Origin: Asterella californica
Lineage: Eukaryota > Streptophyta > Marchantiopsida > Marchantiales > Aytoniaceae
Direction of reading: 5' to 3'
Length of the DNA: 64,000 bases
Assembly: GCA_036924285.1 (NCBI GenBank)
Contig: JAYKYS010000004.1
Span: 29,606,001 to 29,670,000 of the forward strand
Made by a program: the position numbers and the translations under genes. Below are positions 49,180-63,753 of the stretch, piece after piece. Every line of letters begins with the position of its first letter. The first letter of the stretch is position 1. The notes beneath the pieces are model-generated. The model was not told the DNA's origin, ran no database searches, and saw only the letters and a program-made list of their open reading frames with translations.

Positions 49180-52100
49180 TGTTCATTTTCATTTCTTCTG
49201 CTTGATGTGAAACACTATATCATGCTAGTACTCATTCGAAGCGCAGTCCCGCTTGTCTTCCCGCACACTAGTCTAGCATTCTAACACGTCAGGCATCGAA
49301 AGCTAACATGACTATCCGACTGGACATCTGATGTGACAAAGTCACTTAGAAAATGAGCGGTTGCTAGTTTGAAGATCGATCAAGAAGTTCATCGTTAAGA
49401 GGGTATGGATCAAGTCCAGTATTCCTTCCGGGGGTTGGATCAAGTAAATCGCTGATGTCAGCCCGACTCTTTTTACGACGAATGTATGCCACATCTGAAA
49501 TAAAAAGAGCCTACGACATATGTAGTTCATGCATGACAAGTGAAATTTAGAATACTCAAGTGAGAGACGAAGACTGCAGCTTATCGAGCTGAAGCTTTGA
49601 ACTGATGTAAGTTTCATTTCGACGTCGAACGCAAAAATGAGTTTCTCCATCTGCTTATGGAATTAAACGTTGTCGATTCTTGAGATGTGATGAACCTTGT
49701 GAACTGAAATCCGGTGGCACAGTTTCCAAATGCTTGCTTACAGCGCCCAACTCGTCAAGAAATGCTTCACAAGCTACAAGGACTGGGAAGGGATCTCGGC
49801 GATCGTTTTTGGACTGAGACATTTTACGTCTTAAAGAAGAATAGGAGGTGTCATTTCTCAAGAAAAGATTCTTGCCGGGCACTATGATGAAATCCGATGC
49901 GATAGTCTGACCATGTTCATCGTACATGTCAGTCAAGGTCTTCCAAATGTCGTGCAAGTAGCTTGGTCTATGTCCGACTGAACTGGATTGCCGGGATGAT
50001 TTCATCGTGAAGATGCTTCAATCTTGTCCATTCATTTAAATTATTGATAGCGGGGCAGAGATGGTTGAAGATATGTCACGTGACAGATGCGAGAATTTTA
50101 TTTTAATCCAGGAGAGAAGTCCGCAAGAATCCCGGAAACCAAATCTTGAGTATTTCAAAATGACACCTCCTAATTCCTCGAGTTTGTTGGTCGAACATAT
50201 AGCGACATTGTTGAAACTGGGAGTTTTTTCTCAAATTTCCCTCCTCTTCTTCTAATAGTAAGGAATCTCGGGGAGAAATTACAAGCAAAATCAGTAGAAG
50301 AAGCAAGCAAGAAATGGAAAAATAGTTGGTATTTATGATTCGAATAGGTGCATTATGATCAAAATTTAAGTAGAATATTTTGTAAATATTGTAATACGAC
50401 GAATAATAATAGTCTTTTTGGTATTAATGGAGTCCTGAATGTTAAACCATCTGCTTTGTATGATCATGCAGAGAGTAAAGATCACCAAAAGTACTAGTTT
50501 GCTCATCGAGAAGACAAAGAAGCAATGACAAGGTCATTACTTCTGCAAACCGAAGTTGCAATGTATCAATGTTACTTTTTATTAGTGTGGTAGTCGAGAA
50601 AACAAGTCCATATTTTGGACTTATGATCGACGAATAGAAGAACATGTTTGTTTCTTCAACGTCAATAGCGTTTGTCATTTACTTTGAGAATAGACAAGTT
50701 GTGAGTTTGTTTTTGGGGTTGCTTCATTTGGAAGACAAAGACACATAGCATATTTTTGAGATGTTGATAAGTCGTTTGAAGTTTTGAGGGCTAGATCATG
50801 ATAAGTTAGCTTGTTTCGGCTCTAATGGAGCTTCAGTAATGATCGATAAGCATACTCGTAGGACAGCCAGATTGAAGTGTAGTGTAAATTCTTATTTGGA
50901 TTTCAATACATTGTACTACACATAGAACTAATCTAGCGTTGGCTTTAGCAGTCCAAAGATTCTAAATGTTTTATCATCAACACTGACACCGATAATATTT
51001 TGAATAGTACGTGTAGTTATTTCAAACAATCATCTACCTGTAGAGATGGTCTTGCAACACTATAGAACGAATTGTTTGACTTGCAAAGAAACTAAAATAG
51101 TATCAAATGGTGGTTATCTCGATTGCAAGCAGTCATGGTTTTGTGGACTCATTGAAATCCGTGCTTGTTTATTTTCATTCAGTTTCCACCTCCAGTGACC
51201 AGGTGTAACTAAGAGTTTGTTAGCTATTGAGATATTTTAGGCTTATGTACTGTTTACAAAGACATGCAATGCTTCGTAAGATCTTTCAGCAAAATGTTGT
51301 AGTAGAAAGCACTGTGAAAAATGATATTAACATCATTCATATGCATTTTAGTGTTGAGAAGGTATACATTAACACATTTCTCTACGCACTTGAAGATGAG
51401 TATTTTCTTTTGCGAGAGTATGGATCATTCGGTGACAATATGAGAGATTTATCTTCAAAATATCTTTACTTTCATTCAGTTGAAATGCAATGTGATATTA
51501 CAGGTATGGACATGAAGAAGCTATCATCTTCAAAAAAGATTTCTCTGAAGCGGACTGTAATGCTCTAGAGGATAAGCTTTCTGATAATAATCTCATAAAT
51601 ATTTTTACAATGGTATGTGTATGATAGATGTCCAACAATTTGGTATTTTTATGGGAGGGTGTTCTAGAGCTAATAGCTCTAGAAAATCTCCCATAAAGTA
51701 CCAAATTGTCTCTCCAAATATTTCGGTGAGAAGAAATATCTCTATGAATAACAGTTGAATCAGTATGTTGATGCAGAATGTTTGCAGTGATCTTTTTTGC
51801 TTTCAAATCTCATGTAGTTACGGAGTTTAAAGTCAGTTTACATTTTGATTTTTTGAGCATGATAGAAATGAGATAAATCTTGAGATTGAAGTATTCTAAC
51901 TTATTGAAACAAGCAAACTTAGCAAGAGTTTAGTGTTTGTTACTTGTGAATGTGCAAATGTTTCTGTCAGAACAAGGTAAAAAAACAAATACCATAATTG
52001 TTTGTCTACGAACCACTTGGACGTAGTGATGAGAGTGAATTGTTAGGGTACTGTTGATGATACTGAATTTGAAGATATTTTGATCCAAGTTATTTAGTTA

Positions 52101-55100
52101 TGAAAATTATAGAAATTGCATCATTTTCTAGTATTTAACCCTGATTTTTATTTTCTGGTGATTCATAGTAGATAAACTTAAGTAGTTTAGCACTCACTCC
52201 TATTCATCTTCGAATACAGGAATCATACATCATCAATCATGTCTGTGGCTATGCTGCCCGCTATTGACCAAACCCAGATTTTTCTTAAGGCATTGATTTT
52301 TCCCAAGCGCCCTAAGCCGACGGCCTGGTGTCGCACCAGCGATCTGCTGCCGCCAACAGTTAAATTTTTTATCGGCGAGAGAATCGAACTCGAGACCTCC
52401 TCTTTATAATTAAAACCTGTCGCCACTACGCTGACTCGTAAGCCCTCTGTCAAATAGTCCAATCTGTTCTGTGTATTCATCTCACTTCTCTTAGGAAGGG
52501 TTAGCTCTAAATTAATGTCTCTAAGATTTTCTTCATTCGTCATAAGAATTGAATTATAGTTTAATAGGTTCCACTTACTGTCACTGCGCTTATGGTTTTT
52601 CTGGTTTGTAGAGACCATATGTTTTGTTCACCTAAGAGTAGTTCAAATTAGATTTTTAAATATAATACGATTTAGAGGTTTAAATTTACACTGAGTTTTG
52701 TCTATTGACTTGCACGAAACCAGCCGCGGAACTGGTTGTACTGCAGTAGAACACAAGATTTTTCTCTGCTTCTTTCAATATAAATTAAGACTTGTATTAA
52801 TTGACGAAACCATCCACGTACACTGCGTAAAACAGAAATATTTCTCCCCGCTTCCTTGAGTTTTGTATTTGTATCATTCTCGTCTTTTTTCTGTTCTTGT
52901 ATAAGACCGTGGGGCAGGATATTGTCATATTGTCAAACAGTCAATATTGCATATTGACTGCTTATTCACCCATGTACACTCAAGTGTACATGGGTGTTTA
53001 ATATATGTTTCTAACCCTTCTGATGGGAAGAGTTAGAAACATATATTAATGCCTCTATTAAATGACGTGTAATGACAATTTCACTCCCGGACTTATATCT
53101 CCAGGAAGGCCTCAGCCTGCTCTTCACTTATGGGTTCTGTCTGGGTCAATTTGCTACTCCCGGAATGGTTAACATATAATATTTATAAATAATTTAGATT
53201 TTTTATTATAACTTATTACAATATATTTTTATAACACTTACACGTTTTCTGATAAGAAAAATCGAAATTCACTGTAAATTGGGGGGATGCTTATTGTCTC
53301 CACATCCCCTCTCCGTCTCTTCGGTAGGCCTAGGTAGCTCGGTATTGGAGAATAAATAAGAAGAAGCAATTTTAGCAGTTCACGATTTGTTCTTTCAAAA
53401 TATATCTTACTTTCAAGTTGAATTTTTGCATGTTTATTGTTTCAATTTCTAACATTTCAGTGGTATCAACAATATGTGTATTTCAGCTAGATACAATTTC
53501 ATATATTGTTATAAGTTTATAAGTGTTGTTGTCTTTCATATCTATTTTAGTTTGGTGAGAACAGATTAGTACGTTAGAACGCCCCTGAATGGAGAGAGAG
53601 CTTGAAATCCAAACGAATCCTGACAATGGTATCATTTATGGCTAGTAGTATCTATAATAGTTTTATATTAGTTAAATTCTTAAATATTTTGAAAAATTAT
53701 ATGATAATCGATCCTAGACACTTGGATTTAAATAAAATATATCTAAGTATCCCCAACATATATTTGATATTTTTATTAACAAGATAATTGTTATTTAACA
53801 CAGTGACATCACGATAAAATCCTAAGAAGGATAACGATATCCTTGCAAAATTGCTACATATATCTTGTATTCTGAAAATAACCGGAAAGATTCTGTAAAG
53901 TACGGATAAGTATCTCCTTGTGTTAATTTTGATCGGATTTTCACCGACACAAAATATAATATTATCGAGTTTTAGCAGATTGTTTATTCGAATAGTCGGA
54001 AATAAATACATAAGTATTGAAAGTCTCGGTTTTTATAATTATAAATTTACAGAACCTAAATATATTTACAACACTCGGATATTATCCGAAAACCAGGTAA
54101 ACATTGTTTGTCCGAGCACTGGAGTCCTCTCGTCACGCATTCATTTTTCTCAACTCTTCATGGACACATCCGCCATAGCCTTCGTCCCAAGCTCCTGAAA
54201 GTAGTCGTGACTGTACTTTCTCCTCTCCGTGCTCATGAGAGCACACACAAGTTCGCCCGCCAATCCTGCTGTCCGATTGTCCATGCAGTGCAGTCCCCAG
54301 GGAGATCGTTGTGCACTCATCCAAGCTCGGTCTTCATGGTGTTGCTGTAGGCACACTCCATCAACACGCGCACCAGAGTCGGACCACTGTATCAGTAACC
54401 CACACATTGACTTGCCTGCGGGATAGCTTTCTTTCCTGTCCGCTCCTACGTGTTTGCGCTCCTCTGTCTTGTGGTCGCCGGGATCTTCAGTCCTTATGGA
54501 GGGCGTTGTTCCTGTGCTGGCGTGCGCATTTCACTTCGTGTCTTAGATTGCCCTGCCTCGCGGCACGCCACTCTCGGCCCAGGTATGTCTTCCCTTGTCT
54601 TGTCTTCGCTGTCTTGCTATGTCTTGTCTTCGCATTTCTTCCCTTGCAGATGCTCAAGCTCTTGTTGTGCCAGAAGATAGAAAGCTATTTCTATCTTCTG
54701 CTTAGCGTACCGTACTGCGCTTGTGAGATTCATCCGCTCTCGGCAGCCATGTGTCGTAGCAAGCGCACACTGTCGTCTCGTGTGCCAGTTTCACTCCTTG
54801 TAAATCAGGGCCCGCTCGTTGGATTGCGGGACTAATTTCTAGACTGCCGATATGTTATGTCAGAATCCGTATCTTTTGCTCCTTGTATGGGGAGTATTAG
54901 CCCCCAGATTTCCTGTTATGTTACGAGGATCATTTTAAACACTGCCACGGTGTAATATTCTGTGAAGTCCTGCCATGGTCATGGTGAAAGTATGTTTACT
55001 TGCACTACCCTTAAATTGGTCTGTAACTCATATTACACCAGTTATCTACATCGTTTCCCGACAGTCTGGGACTATGTTGCTTGCTACACATTCCCAATAT

Positions 55101-55713
55101 TCTTGGTACTGGGTACAAGTTGCTCAAAAGTACACAAATCTGAGCGGGAATTCAATCCATGTTTCTTCTCCGTATGTATTTCTCTAGTTAGCCCAATTCA
55201 CGGTTAACCTTGACGTGCATATATGTAGGCGATTCTTGCGTCTACGTTCATATCGTTCGTTCATATCGTTCATATATCGTACTCATATTAGGCTGTCTAC
55301 AGGCCGCGACTGCTACTAACGGTGATCGATCTCATAGTTTGGCTGCAATTTCCACTTCGTGCAAAACCGGGGAAGATTCTACGCGGATTCGCGCTCCTTG
55401 CATTATGAACGATGCATATTCATTGTGCCTGATGCCAATATAGCTGACAACTAGCTAATCTGGATGTTATTTAACGTACCGTCTCACAGAGTAAACTGAA
55501 CTTGCAGCGGATAGGGCAACGAGTCCTCCACCTACCATGACGAAAGTGGCCGGAAGTAAGTCTTCTCATGGTGTAAATTTGATAAACTGAAAATTCTTTT
55601 CTACAAACAGTAGTTGGCAAGGCGACGGGTGGTTCCGTCAAGTTGGCGATCACTTTGGGACAGAGACAGTTTACGCTTTGAAGAAGAATTCCCAGAGTTT
55701 CCTGCTCGAACCT

Positions 55714-57021
55714 ATGGCAGCATCGGTGAAGCTCGGGGATTTCCGTTCGAGCTTATTTCAGCAAGTCGCGACGGTCTTATGCGCTCGGCAAGCACGTGAA
55801 TCAAAAAGACTGCCAAGCATCAGGTCAGGATGCCAGGGAAATCTCATACGCACGTCGTGCAAGGCAGAGCTAGATGCAGGTCACGTATTCGTTAAATCCG
55901 TACAGGGGACGAGCAGATTATGCTTTTCCAAACAATCTGCTCTTCCTCTGGATCGAGCTAGTGTCCACAGCGAGACCGAAGCAGATGATTCAGTGAACGA
56001 GGATACATGGTTGGGTGCTGTTATATTCAAGCGAAGCGCAGTCCAGACTCACTTTGAGTTTCAAACGTCACTAGAGAAGTTAGGGTTAGCCGTACTATCA
56101 TCAGATAGGTCCATATCATTAGCTCATTCTATAGGAATTGTCTCCAAAGCCCATGAATCTGGCCTGGAACAGTTTACCCCAGTTGGCATCTCGATCGACG
56201 TTAACAGGGAGGGGAGGGACTTGAGACTGGACGGACTTGTGCGCACGGCTATCAGTCTTTGCTGCAACAGGTATGATGGACAACTTACTCGGAAAGAGTT
56301 CTGGTATATCGAGAAGCTAGTCGAATTTAAAAATTTAGCTGGCAGCCTGTTGACATCATGAGTCACAAAAAATTGGTCTGGGGAATCTCATCTACGTGCT
56401 GTAGTAGGCTATGAAGCTAACCATTCGATCCTTGTCTAGTAAGTAAGCTGAGTAAGTATATATGCAACAGGTCTATGCAATTTCGGTTTCACTCTCTGCA
56501 ACGGAAGGAAAAGAAACTAGTAGAACGAGTTTGATAAGCTATTTGGGGGACTTACTAACCTAAGTCTGGTGCTTTGATGTTCTAGGTGTCTGTCTCCAGT
56601 TGTGGAGAGAGTCTTCGCTGATTTCAGCTTGCTGTTAACGGAAAAAGTGGTGAAGGAACCAACTCAACAACGGCTTGGCGTTGTGCTAGGTGAGAACGGT
56701 TACCTGTCCCCGGTTGAGGACGGGGGAGAGCTGGACATCGACTTGGATGACAAGCTCCATTTTCCCCGGGATTCTAGAGAGATGGACCTTTCCAAGTACA
56801 TTCGGGACACAGTGCATCTCGAAATTCCATCCAAGTCATTGTGTTCTGCTGAGTGCCGTGGTCTTTGTCTTACTTGCGGCGTAAATCTGAATAAGAACAC
56901 ATGCAAATGCGTTGCTGTGAACGTTAGACCCTCTTGGGGACCACTCGAACAGTTAAAACGACAACTAGAAGAGGGAAAACCGGGAGACGACTATAAGGAA
57001 ATTCTGGATGGTTCGGAGTAG
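55714..57021 (+). CDS. DUF177/YCED-family protein, copy 3
   Basis: Exons are 55714-56270 and 56586-57021; the intron is 56271-56585. It is intact, with the complete six-cysteine C-terminal cluster. Confidence 0.85.
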
Positions 57022-57309
57022 AACTGTCGTGTTTTCAGCAGGTTCTCTGTGCTTTAAGGTAATCCAATTCTTCTCACGGGGGTTTTGTTCTGGTGTTCGG
57101 ATGCTATACTGCGAAGACCGGTTATATTCATTCGCTGAATTCTCAAACCAAGTCAGAATACATGTTACCACTCCTCGTTACTCACCAGACAATTCACTCG
57201 TTACTTACATGGGTTCAAAACTGTTATTGGGGGTTACCTTAAATGTGTGGGGGAAGTCATTGTTTTCACTGAAAATTACTTTAACTGGGGATCAATTTAT
57301 AATGCGAAC

Positions 57310-57435
57310 ATCCAAGCCAGCTTTAATAATACAATTGTAACTGTTACAGGGCAAGCTGTATCATGGTCGTCTGCAGGTGCTTGTGGATTTAAAGGTACAA
57401 AAAAAAGTACCCCATTTGCAGCTCAAACCGCTGCA
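57310..57435 (+). pseudogene. rps11: Plastid rps11 fragment, copy 3
   Basis: Same truncated S11 core as in the other copies. Confidence 0.85.
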
Positions 57436-57789
57436 GACCCTTACGGCCCCTAGGTGGGAGAAGCAAAGCGCATAAAAGCTTTTTGTTTCGCGACAAAATC
57501 TTCCTTCTGAAGAATTCAAATTGCCAGTAGATAGAAGAATAGACAAAAAGTTCTTAAATATCAAATCTAATGGTGCTATACCTGTGGAATGGACCACTAT
57601 GGGAACGAGTCCTTTAGTTACATATTGCAAATGCACCTGATCTCGTCATCGGATCTTCCATGTGCGCACGATCAGAGGCAAGACGATTAAGCAACGTTCA
57701 ACAGAACGTCTTCGGGTTTGTGCACAAGTTAAAGAGAAAAGTTTTGTAAAACGGTTTTTTATATTTATCAATTAATTTAAGGAGTATTT

Positions 57790-57861
57790 ATAGAAAACGA
57801 TACAATTGCTAATATGATAACCTCAATAAGAAATGCAAATTTAAGAAAAATAAAAATTTTC
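57790..57861 (+). pseudogene. rps8: Plastid rps8 5' fragment, copy 3
   Basis: Same ATA-for-ATG start and same truncation. Confidence 0.85.
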
Positions 57862-58350
57862 CCATATATCATTTAAAAGATATTCAAACTCGTAAATATA
57901 AAAATTCCATAAAAAACAAAAAAATTGATCTATTTCTATTTGGAGAGAACATAATTTGATTTGGCTTTTTTTTTATTGAAATAGACTTTCGATGATTTGA
58001 GTAGGTATGTGTAGCCTACGTCTTATAGCCTCTAATAGGCCTGTCTAACTTTTGACTTATAACCTATCCTCAAGTGTTGGAACTAAAAGCAGTCTTATAG
58101 CCTCTAATAGGCCTGTCTAACTTTTGACTTATAACCTATCCTCAAGTGTTGGAACTAAAAGCAGTGTACCCGAAAGAGAAATAAAGAATAAGAACAGAAA
58201 ATTTTGTTATTATTTATCTGAACATAGCAGATAAGGAACAGAAAATCAATACATAAAAGTAAGTCTTTCTTATGGATGGCGCGTCGGATTTTTTAATTAT
58301 TTGAAGATTTTGCACGAAGTAGTTACCAGCAAAAATTCTTTTTTTTTACC

Positions 58351-58423
58351 TATCGGAAGAGGGATTTGAACCCCCGTGTGCGAATTATGATCCCGCTGTT
58401 CTACCCTACTAAACTATTCCGAC
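58351..58423 (-). tRNA. tRNA (CAU anticodon), copy 3
   Basis: Same complete cloverleaf; no base change seen. Confidence 0.75.
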
Positions 58424-60064
58424 ATGCACTTTCGTCAGGTATCAATGGCCTTCCTCCGACGTTTTTTTCTTTATTCAAATCGCATATGTTTCAACTGGAC
58501 ATAAGAAAGACTCTAGCCGAAATGCAAACATTTCGAGATTTTAATAAGATAAAGAAAGGAGTCGATTCATGTCTAGGTTCATTCGTTACAATGAGTCGTC
58601 AAGTCATTTCCGGCCTTCGGCCCTTGCACATTAACATAATAAGAATATTTTTCTATTTAAGAAAATTCCTCAAATACCTAAAAGAATAAAAAGAGAAGCT
58701 ATTTGCTTCACCCCTCCTGTTACATCGATTTAAATTTTTAGATAATGGATTTTTTTAGGAGAAATTATAGGAAAAATATATATATTATATACTTTTGAAT
58801 CTTACTCATCAAATGACACTTTGTCTATGTTTATGAGCTTGATTATTTCTCGATGAGGGCGCGAGAGGACGCATCACAAAAAAATATTTTGTTTTTTCAG
58901 CGGCAACCACCGGAATATTACAAAACGATTTAAAAACTTTGCTAAACAGGGTCTTGGGGTCCAAGACCACTGCACATCGAAGGAGGGGGGCGGGGAGTGA
59001 AGGCCTAGCCATCCAAACTTTAACCATTTCTCCTTCTTTTGTCTGGCCAAGTTGTTTTGTCTCCGGATTATGCAGGGAGAGGCACGGAAGCCTTCAAGTA
59101 TCAATGGCCTTCCTCCGAACCGTACGTGCAAGATTTCATCGTATATAGCTTTCCGAGTGAATCCACGGGCTCTAGAAGGCCGGCCGAGCTTTTGACCTGG
59201 ATTATCAGTGGCCTGATTCCCTTTGATATATCTATATCTCAACTCTATTTTTGTCAGCCGGACTGGAATTGCAAAGTTTGAAGAACGATCAAGTTTATTT
59301 CACTCCGATCAAACCAACTTGGTTCGCGGAGTGCTTCTGTAAATGAGATCATCGTAATTCTTTTTCTTTCTTTCACTCGGACAACAGAATGCATAGAATC
59401 AAGACTGCGGGTCTGTCTTCCCGAAGCAGTCAAACCGACCGACGACATATGTCTCTATGTCTTACGAATAGAATATACAATACAGCATCTTTGCGCAACC
59501 CACAAATCATATTTGATTATCTGGAGCTCATGTGGAGGCACCTACGGCTAGATCTGTAATCTTGGTAGGAATTATTTTAAACTCGACTATCTCTTAGGAG
59601 GGAAGACGATATTCTTTGAAGAAGCCAATGCCCTAAGGTTTCTCTATGAGTTTTCATTGCTTTCACCTCTTTTTCGAGCCGCGAAATTTTTCAGGACGTT
59701 CGGATGTTATTTTTGTCCTTACGTGTTGAAGATTACTGCAAGGTTTAGGAATTATAATTAATCAAATAATTCCAGAAGGAGGTCCAAGGGATCTTTCGAC
59801 GGGATTAATCTGCGCTTAATCAGGAGCCATCTCGGTATTTCTTTATTTATTTCTTGAAATTGAGTGTCTCCAGCTTGTCTTGTAGAACTAGCACGCAGGC
59901 CGTCCGTGTTCTCGAAGGCACTCTTTTCTTTCAAAAAGACCTTGGTTCAGGACAGGAGATGTCACAATGAATGGCCCCGCCAATATTCGGTAAAGCATTA
60001 TCTGACCCTTAGTTCTTCGGTTAATTGATATTAGATGAAGTTTCTATGCTGCCTACTTGTATGT

Positions 60065-60120
60065 ATTTCCGGTGGAGCAGTGAAATGCGTAGAGATCGAA
60101 CCTCCGCAACGGCGCAGAGG
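60065..60120 (+). pseudogene. rrn16: 16S rRNA fragment, copy 3
   Basis: Same short 16S block. Confidence 0.75.
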
Positions 60121-60127
60121 CAAAAAG

Positions 60128-60180
60128 AGGGATAATTAGCTGAGTTGGTAGAGTGCCTCGTTTACACTGAGAGAGTCTAC
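60128..60180 (+). pseudogene. trnV-UAC: trnV-UAC-like fragment, copy 3
   Basis: Same exon-joined fragment. Confidence 0.5.
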
Positions 60181-60196
60181 ATGTCCAATAGAACTA

Positions 60197-60322
<126 letters not shown>

Positions 60323-60394
60323 TCACGTACGGTTCTGAATTGACGGCCACTTGTGTTGGGAGACATCTCCCAAATAAAATCCTCGGTTTAAGCC

Positions 60395-60476
60395 GGTGAC
60401 GCCTGTCCAGTGCTGGAAGGTTAAGGAAGTTGGTGACCTGATGACAGGGAAGCCAGCGATTGAAGCCCCGGTAAAC
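60395..60476 (+). pseudogene. rrn23: 23S rRNA fragment (domain IV), copy 3
   Basis: Same 82-base block with the same ends. Confidence 0.85.
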
Positions 60477-61710
60477 TAAGACTAGCAGTTTATTATTACG
60501 ATAGGTGCCAATCAGATTGAAAGTTCATAGCAATAAGTGGAGTTCTGACAAGTGCCTCACATATGGAGGCCCTAAGTGAATCGGCATCTAGTATGTCATA
60601 CGATTCCTCATCGCATTGACAAATTTTCAAAATGACTAATTCGGTTTTCCATGTTGGCAAGAGCACGGTGTCCTTAGTGGAGGTCTACTCAAAAGGCTGT
60701 TCGGCACTACAGAGGCTCCGCGCTCTCTAGGCATCGACGGAGAGCGTTCTTGTAGTACTCTGTTATCGTCGATCTAAGCCATCTAGGGCGAACTGGCAGA
60801 GCTTTATCGTATCGCACTATTTTGTCTTATATTCAATATTGGTTTTTACCTGCGTGTATTATAGTCAATACTAAGTAAATTATAAACTACTTATGTTTAT
60901 TTTTCATTCGCTTCATATTAGCTTGAACAGTCTCCGGATGTCTTGAGACATGCAGCTATGGTAGAGGCGAGGTCAAAGGGTTCTACAAGCTAAAGAAGTA
61001 TCCTTCGGACCCAAAAAAATGCACTCGACCTGTCGGTTTAAAAAATATATATATATTTTGGCTGCCATCAGAATGTCGTCGGCGTAGCGACACGCACGAG
61101 GATCTTGAACCTGTAATTCATCATCTCGAGTACGCAAAAGCCTCGTAGGTGATCTTAACAGAACTTCTTCGGGAGAGTCCTCCGAGACTCGAGTGGAAGC
61201 CCCCTACCATGCTTTGTGCTCTAGTAGAAAGTGCTTCATGCAAAATATATGGGTTTCTCAGAACCTCCAAGAAAAACGTTGATTCATCAATTTCGAGAGA
61301 CATGGTCCACGCCCCCCATGGAATGATGGTCAGTATAAGGTCTCAGCTGCTCGGTCTTGGCCGGAATGGCTTCCCCAATCGTAGATGTTTTAGCTCCCCT
61401 GGGGCTTTTTCAGTTTTTTTCAGTTTTTTCCTTTTATATACAAACTTGCATGATCACGAATATTATCTGTTCTTGTACGTTCTCGGCAAAGGTGAAACAC
61501 CAGCCGGCTGTACTTAGGCGCATTAGTAATATATTACGGCACCGAAAGTGTGAAAATCTTGTTTTAAAAAATTAAAACTTGGAATTTTTGAAAAAAATGC
61601 TAAACGGAGACATAGATACAAGCACATATATCGAGGTCGTCTTCGGAGCAACTAGCGCAATAGAGGAGAGGGCCGACCAAAGCGATACACTCGACCAAAG
61701 GGTCCGAGCT

Positions 61711-61794
61711 CCGTTCCACTTGGTACCGTCGGATCACTAAGGCCGACTTTCGTCCCTGCTCGACATGTATGTCTTGCAGTCAAGCTCGCCTTCC
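61711..61794 (-). pseudogene. rrn23: 23S rRNA fragment (domain V), copy 3
   Basis: Same antisense block. Confidence 0.85.
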
Positions 61795-62278
61795 GCGATG
61801 CGTCAGCCGCGTTCTTTTGTAGACGTGGTGCTGGCGGCGCTAAGGTCTCGTGACCTTTGGGCCTAAGAAACTGCCGAACAGGTGCTTTTACTAAGTTATG
61901 AAAGTCAATTCGATGACAACAGCCATATTTGCCGTCCAAACAGTTCAAAAATTAGAGAAAAGTTGCGATCGGTTGGATTCATTCGGGACGAAAAGGCCGC
62001 ATTCTTGAGTAACTTTTACAAGTTTTTTTTATTAATTCAAAAAAGCTAATGGTAAATATTCGACCTGATGAAATTAGCAGTATTATGCGCGGATACGCCA
62101 ATTGCTATCAGTTTGTCCGAAACAAAGACCGGGCCATCGTCTATTTGGCTAACATCTTTGACTAACATCATACAAATTGTAAGATTGTAAATCCATTACG
62201 ACCAAAATGTTAATGATCTTCTAAGATCATTAACATTTGGTTTGTATGACGTCGTTACTCGTAACTTGAAAAAAAATG

Positions 62279-63184
62279 TTGTAGCATAGCAATAGTCATG
62301 TTCTTTAGAAACTCTCTTCTTCTATTTAAAATCAACTCCAACAAACATCCAAATCTTGTGATGATCTTTTCTCATAGAAATCTCTTCATTTTTGTTTCAT
62401 TGGTCTCTCTCAAAGCTCTAATCTTTATCACTTGGTACAATAGTCAATGAAGATTATAATATATTTATTGTCTCGAGATGTCTTATTAAAAAATCATACA
62501 AAATCAATATCGCACTTCTCAAATGATCTTAACATTAGAATTCGTCTTAACATAGATGTTCTAGTAGACTTCAGAGTAAATTTCAGAGTAACACATCGCA
62601 AGTTTTGAAATAATCTAAACACTCTTTGATAATACTTTTCAATGATGATTCGTATCTAAAATCTTGAAAGTTGTTATTTTATCAACAAAGTGATCTCTGT
62701 AAATGATACCTTCGTGGAGACTCCTGCATTAGTTTGAAAACTTTCTTCTAACCAATTGCTCCCTTTAGTAAACAATTTGCTCTTTGATGAAATAAAATTC
62801 TTTTCATCATGGTGTAAGGTTTGCATCTTTGATCAATGCTTTACGTTCTCAAGTATGCATACTTTCTGAGAAAAACTATCTGCAAAGAAACTCCAAATTT
62901 TCTTGTACTCGTCTAATACATCTTAGTGCTTGTGATGATCATCACTTGCTCGTCTGAAACTGAATCATCAAACAATTTTTTCTCTCATCGTCATAAGTTC
63001 TCGACAAGTGATCAACATTTGTATAGTTTTTCATTGGTCTATCTTCGATAACACAATTGTATTTTGTTAGAATGATCTTTCAACGAGCAATACGACTTTC
63101 GACATTGAGTTTATTAAAGATATACTTTAAAGCTCTGTGATTTGTGACTAGAGAAAATTTCTCTCCTAACAAGTAATATAAAAA
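62279..63184 (-). pseudogene. Old Ty3/gypsy pol relic, copy 3
   Basis: Same relic. The nearby private changes 63292 and 63445 lie just outside it. Confidence 0.7.
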
Positions 63185-63753
63185 AAAATTCAATCTAGAA
63201 ATCATAACTAATCTTTCTCGTCCAGTCACGAAATAATTCTCCGTGGTGTCGGGTTACATGACATTCCATACAGCGAAACAGATCTCCAAAAAACACTCGA
63301 GTGATATTTCCACAAGAGGCTGCAAACTCGAGCTTATCAAGCTGAGAACAAGCTAAGTTAAAGTTGAGCTAGACAAGCTACCCCTTAGCTTAAGTTAAAC
63401 TATCACTTTGAAAAGATTGAAAATACCAAAATGCAAAGTTTGTTGAGGAGAGTGACCTCGTGCTTTCAATTGTGAGAAATAACGTTCTATGCAATAGTTA
63501 ATGCAATTTATAAAGTGTCAAAATTGTGAAAAAGAGAAATTTGTCGATTTTGGCTCGTGATTTGGATCCATAATCTGAAGGTACAAGTGCGTAAGTGTTA
63601 GTGAGTATTATAGTTTTGACTCTTGATTCATAAAAAATGGAGTTATACAAAAAAGTTGACGAAGAAATAATTAGTAAAGAATGTAGAAATAACTTATTTT
63701 AGGTGTACGATGAGGCTCTAGAGTGAACTCAAACTCGAATGCCCGTGGTGGTG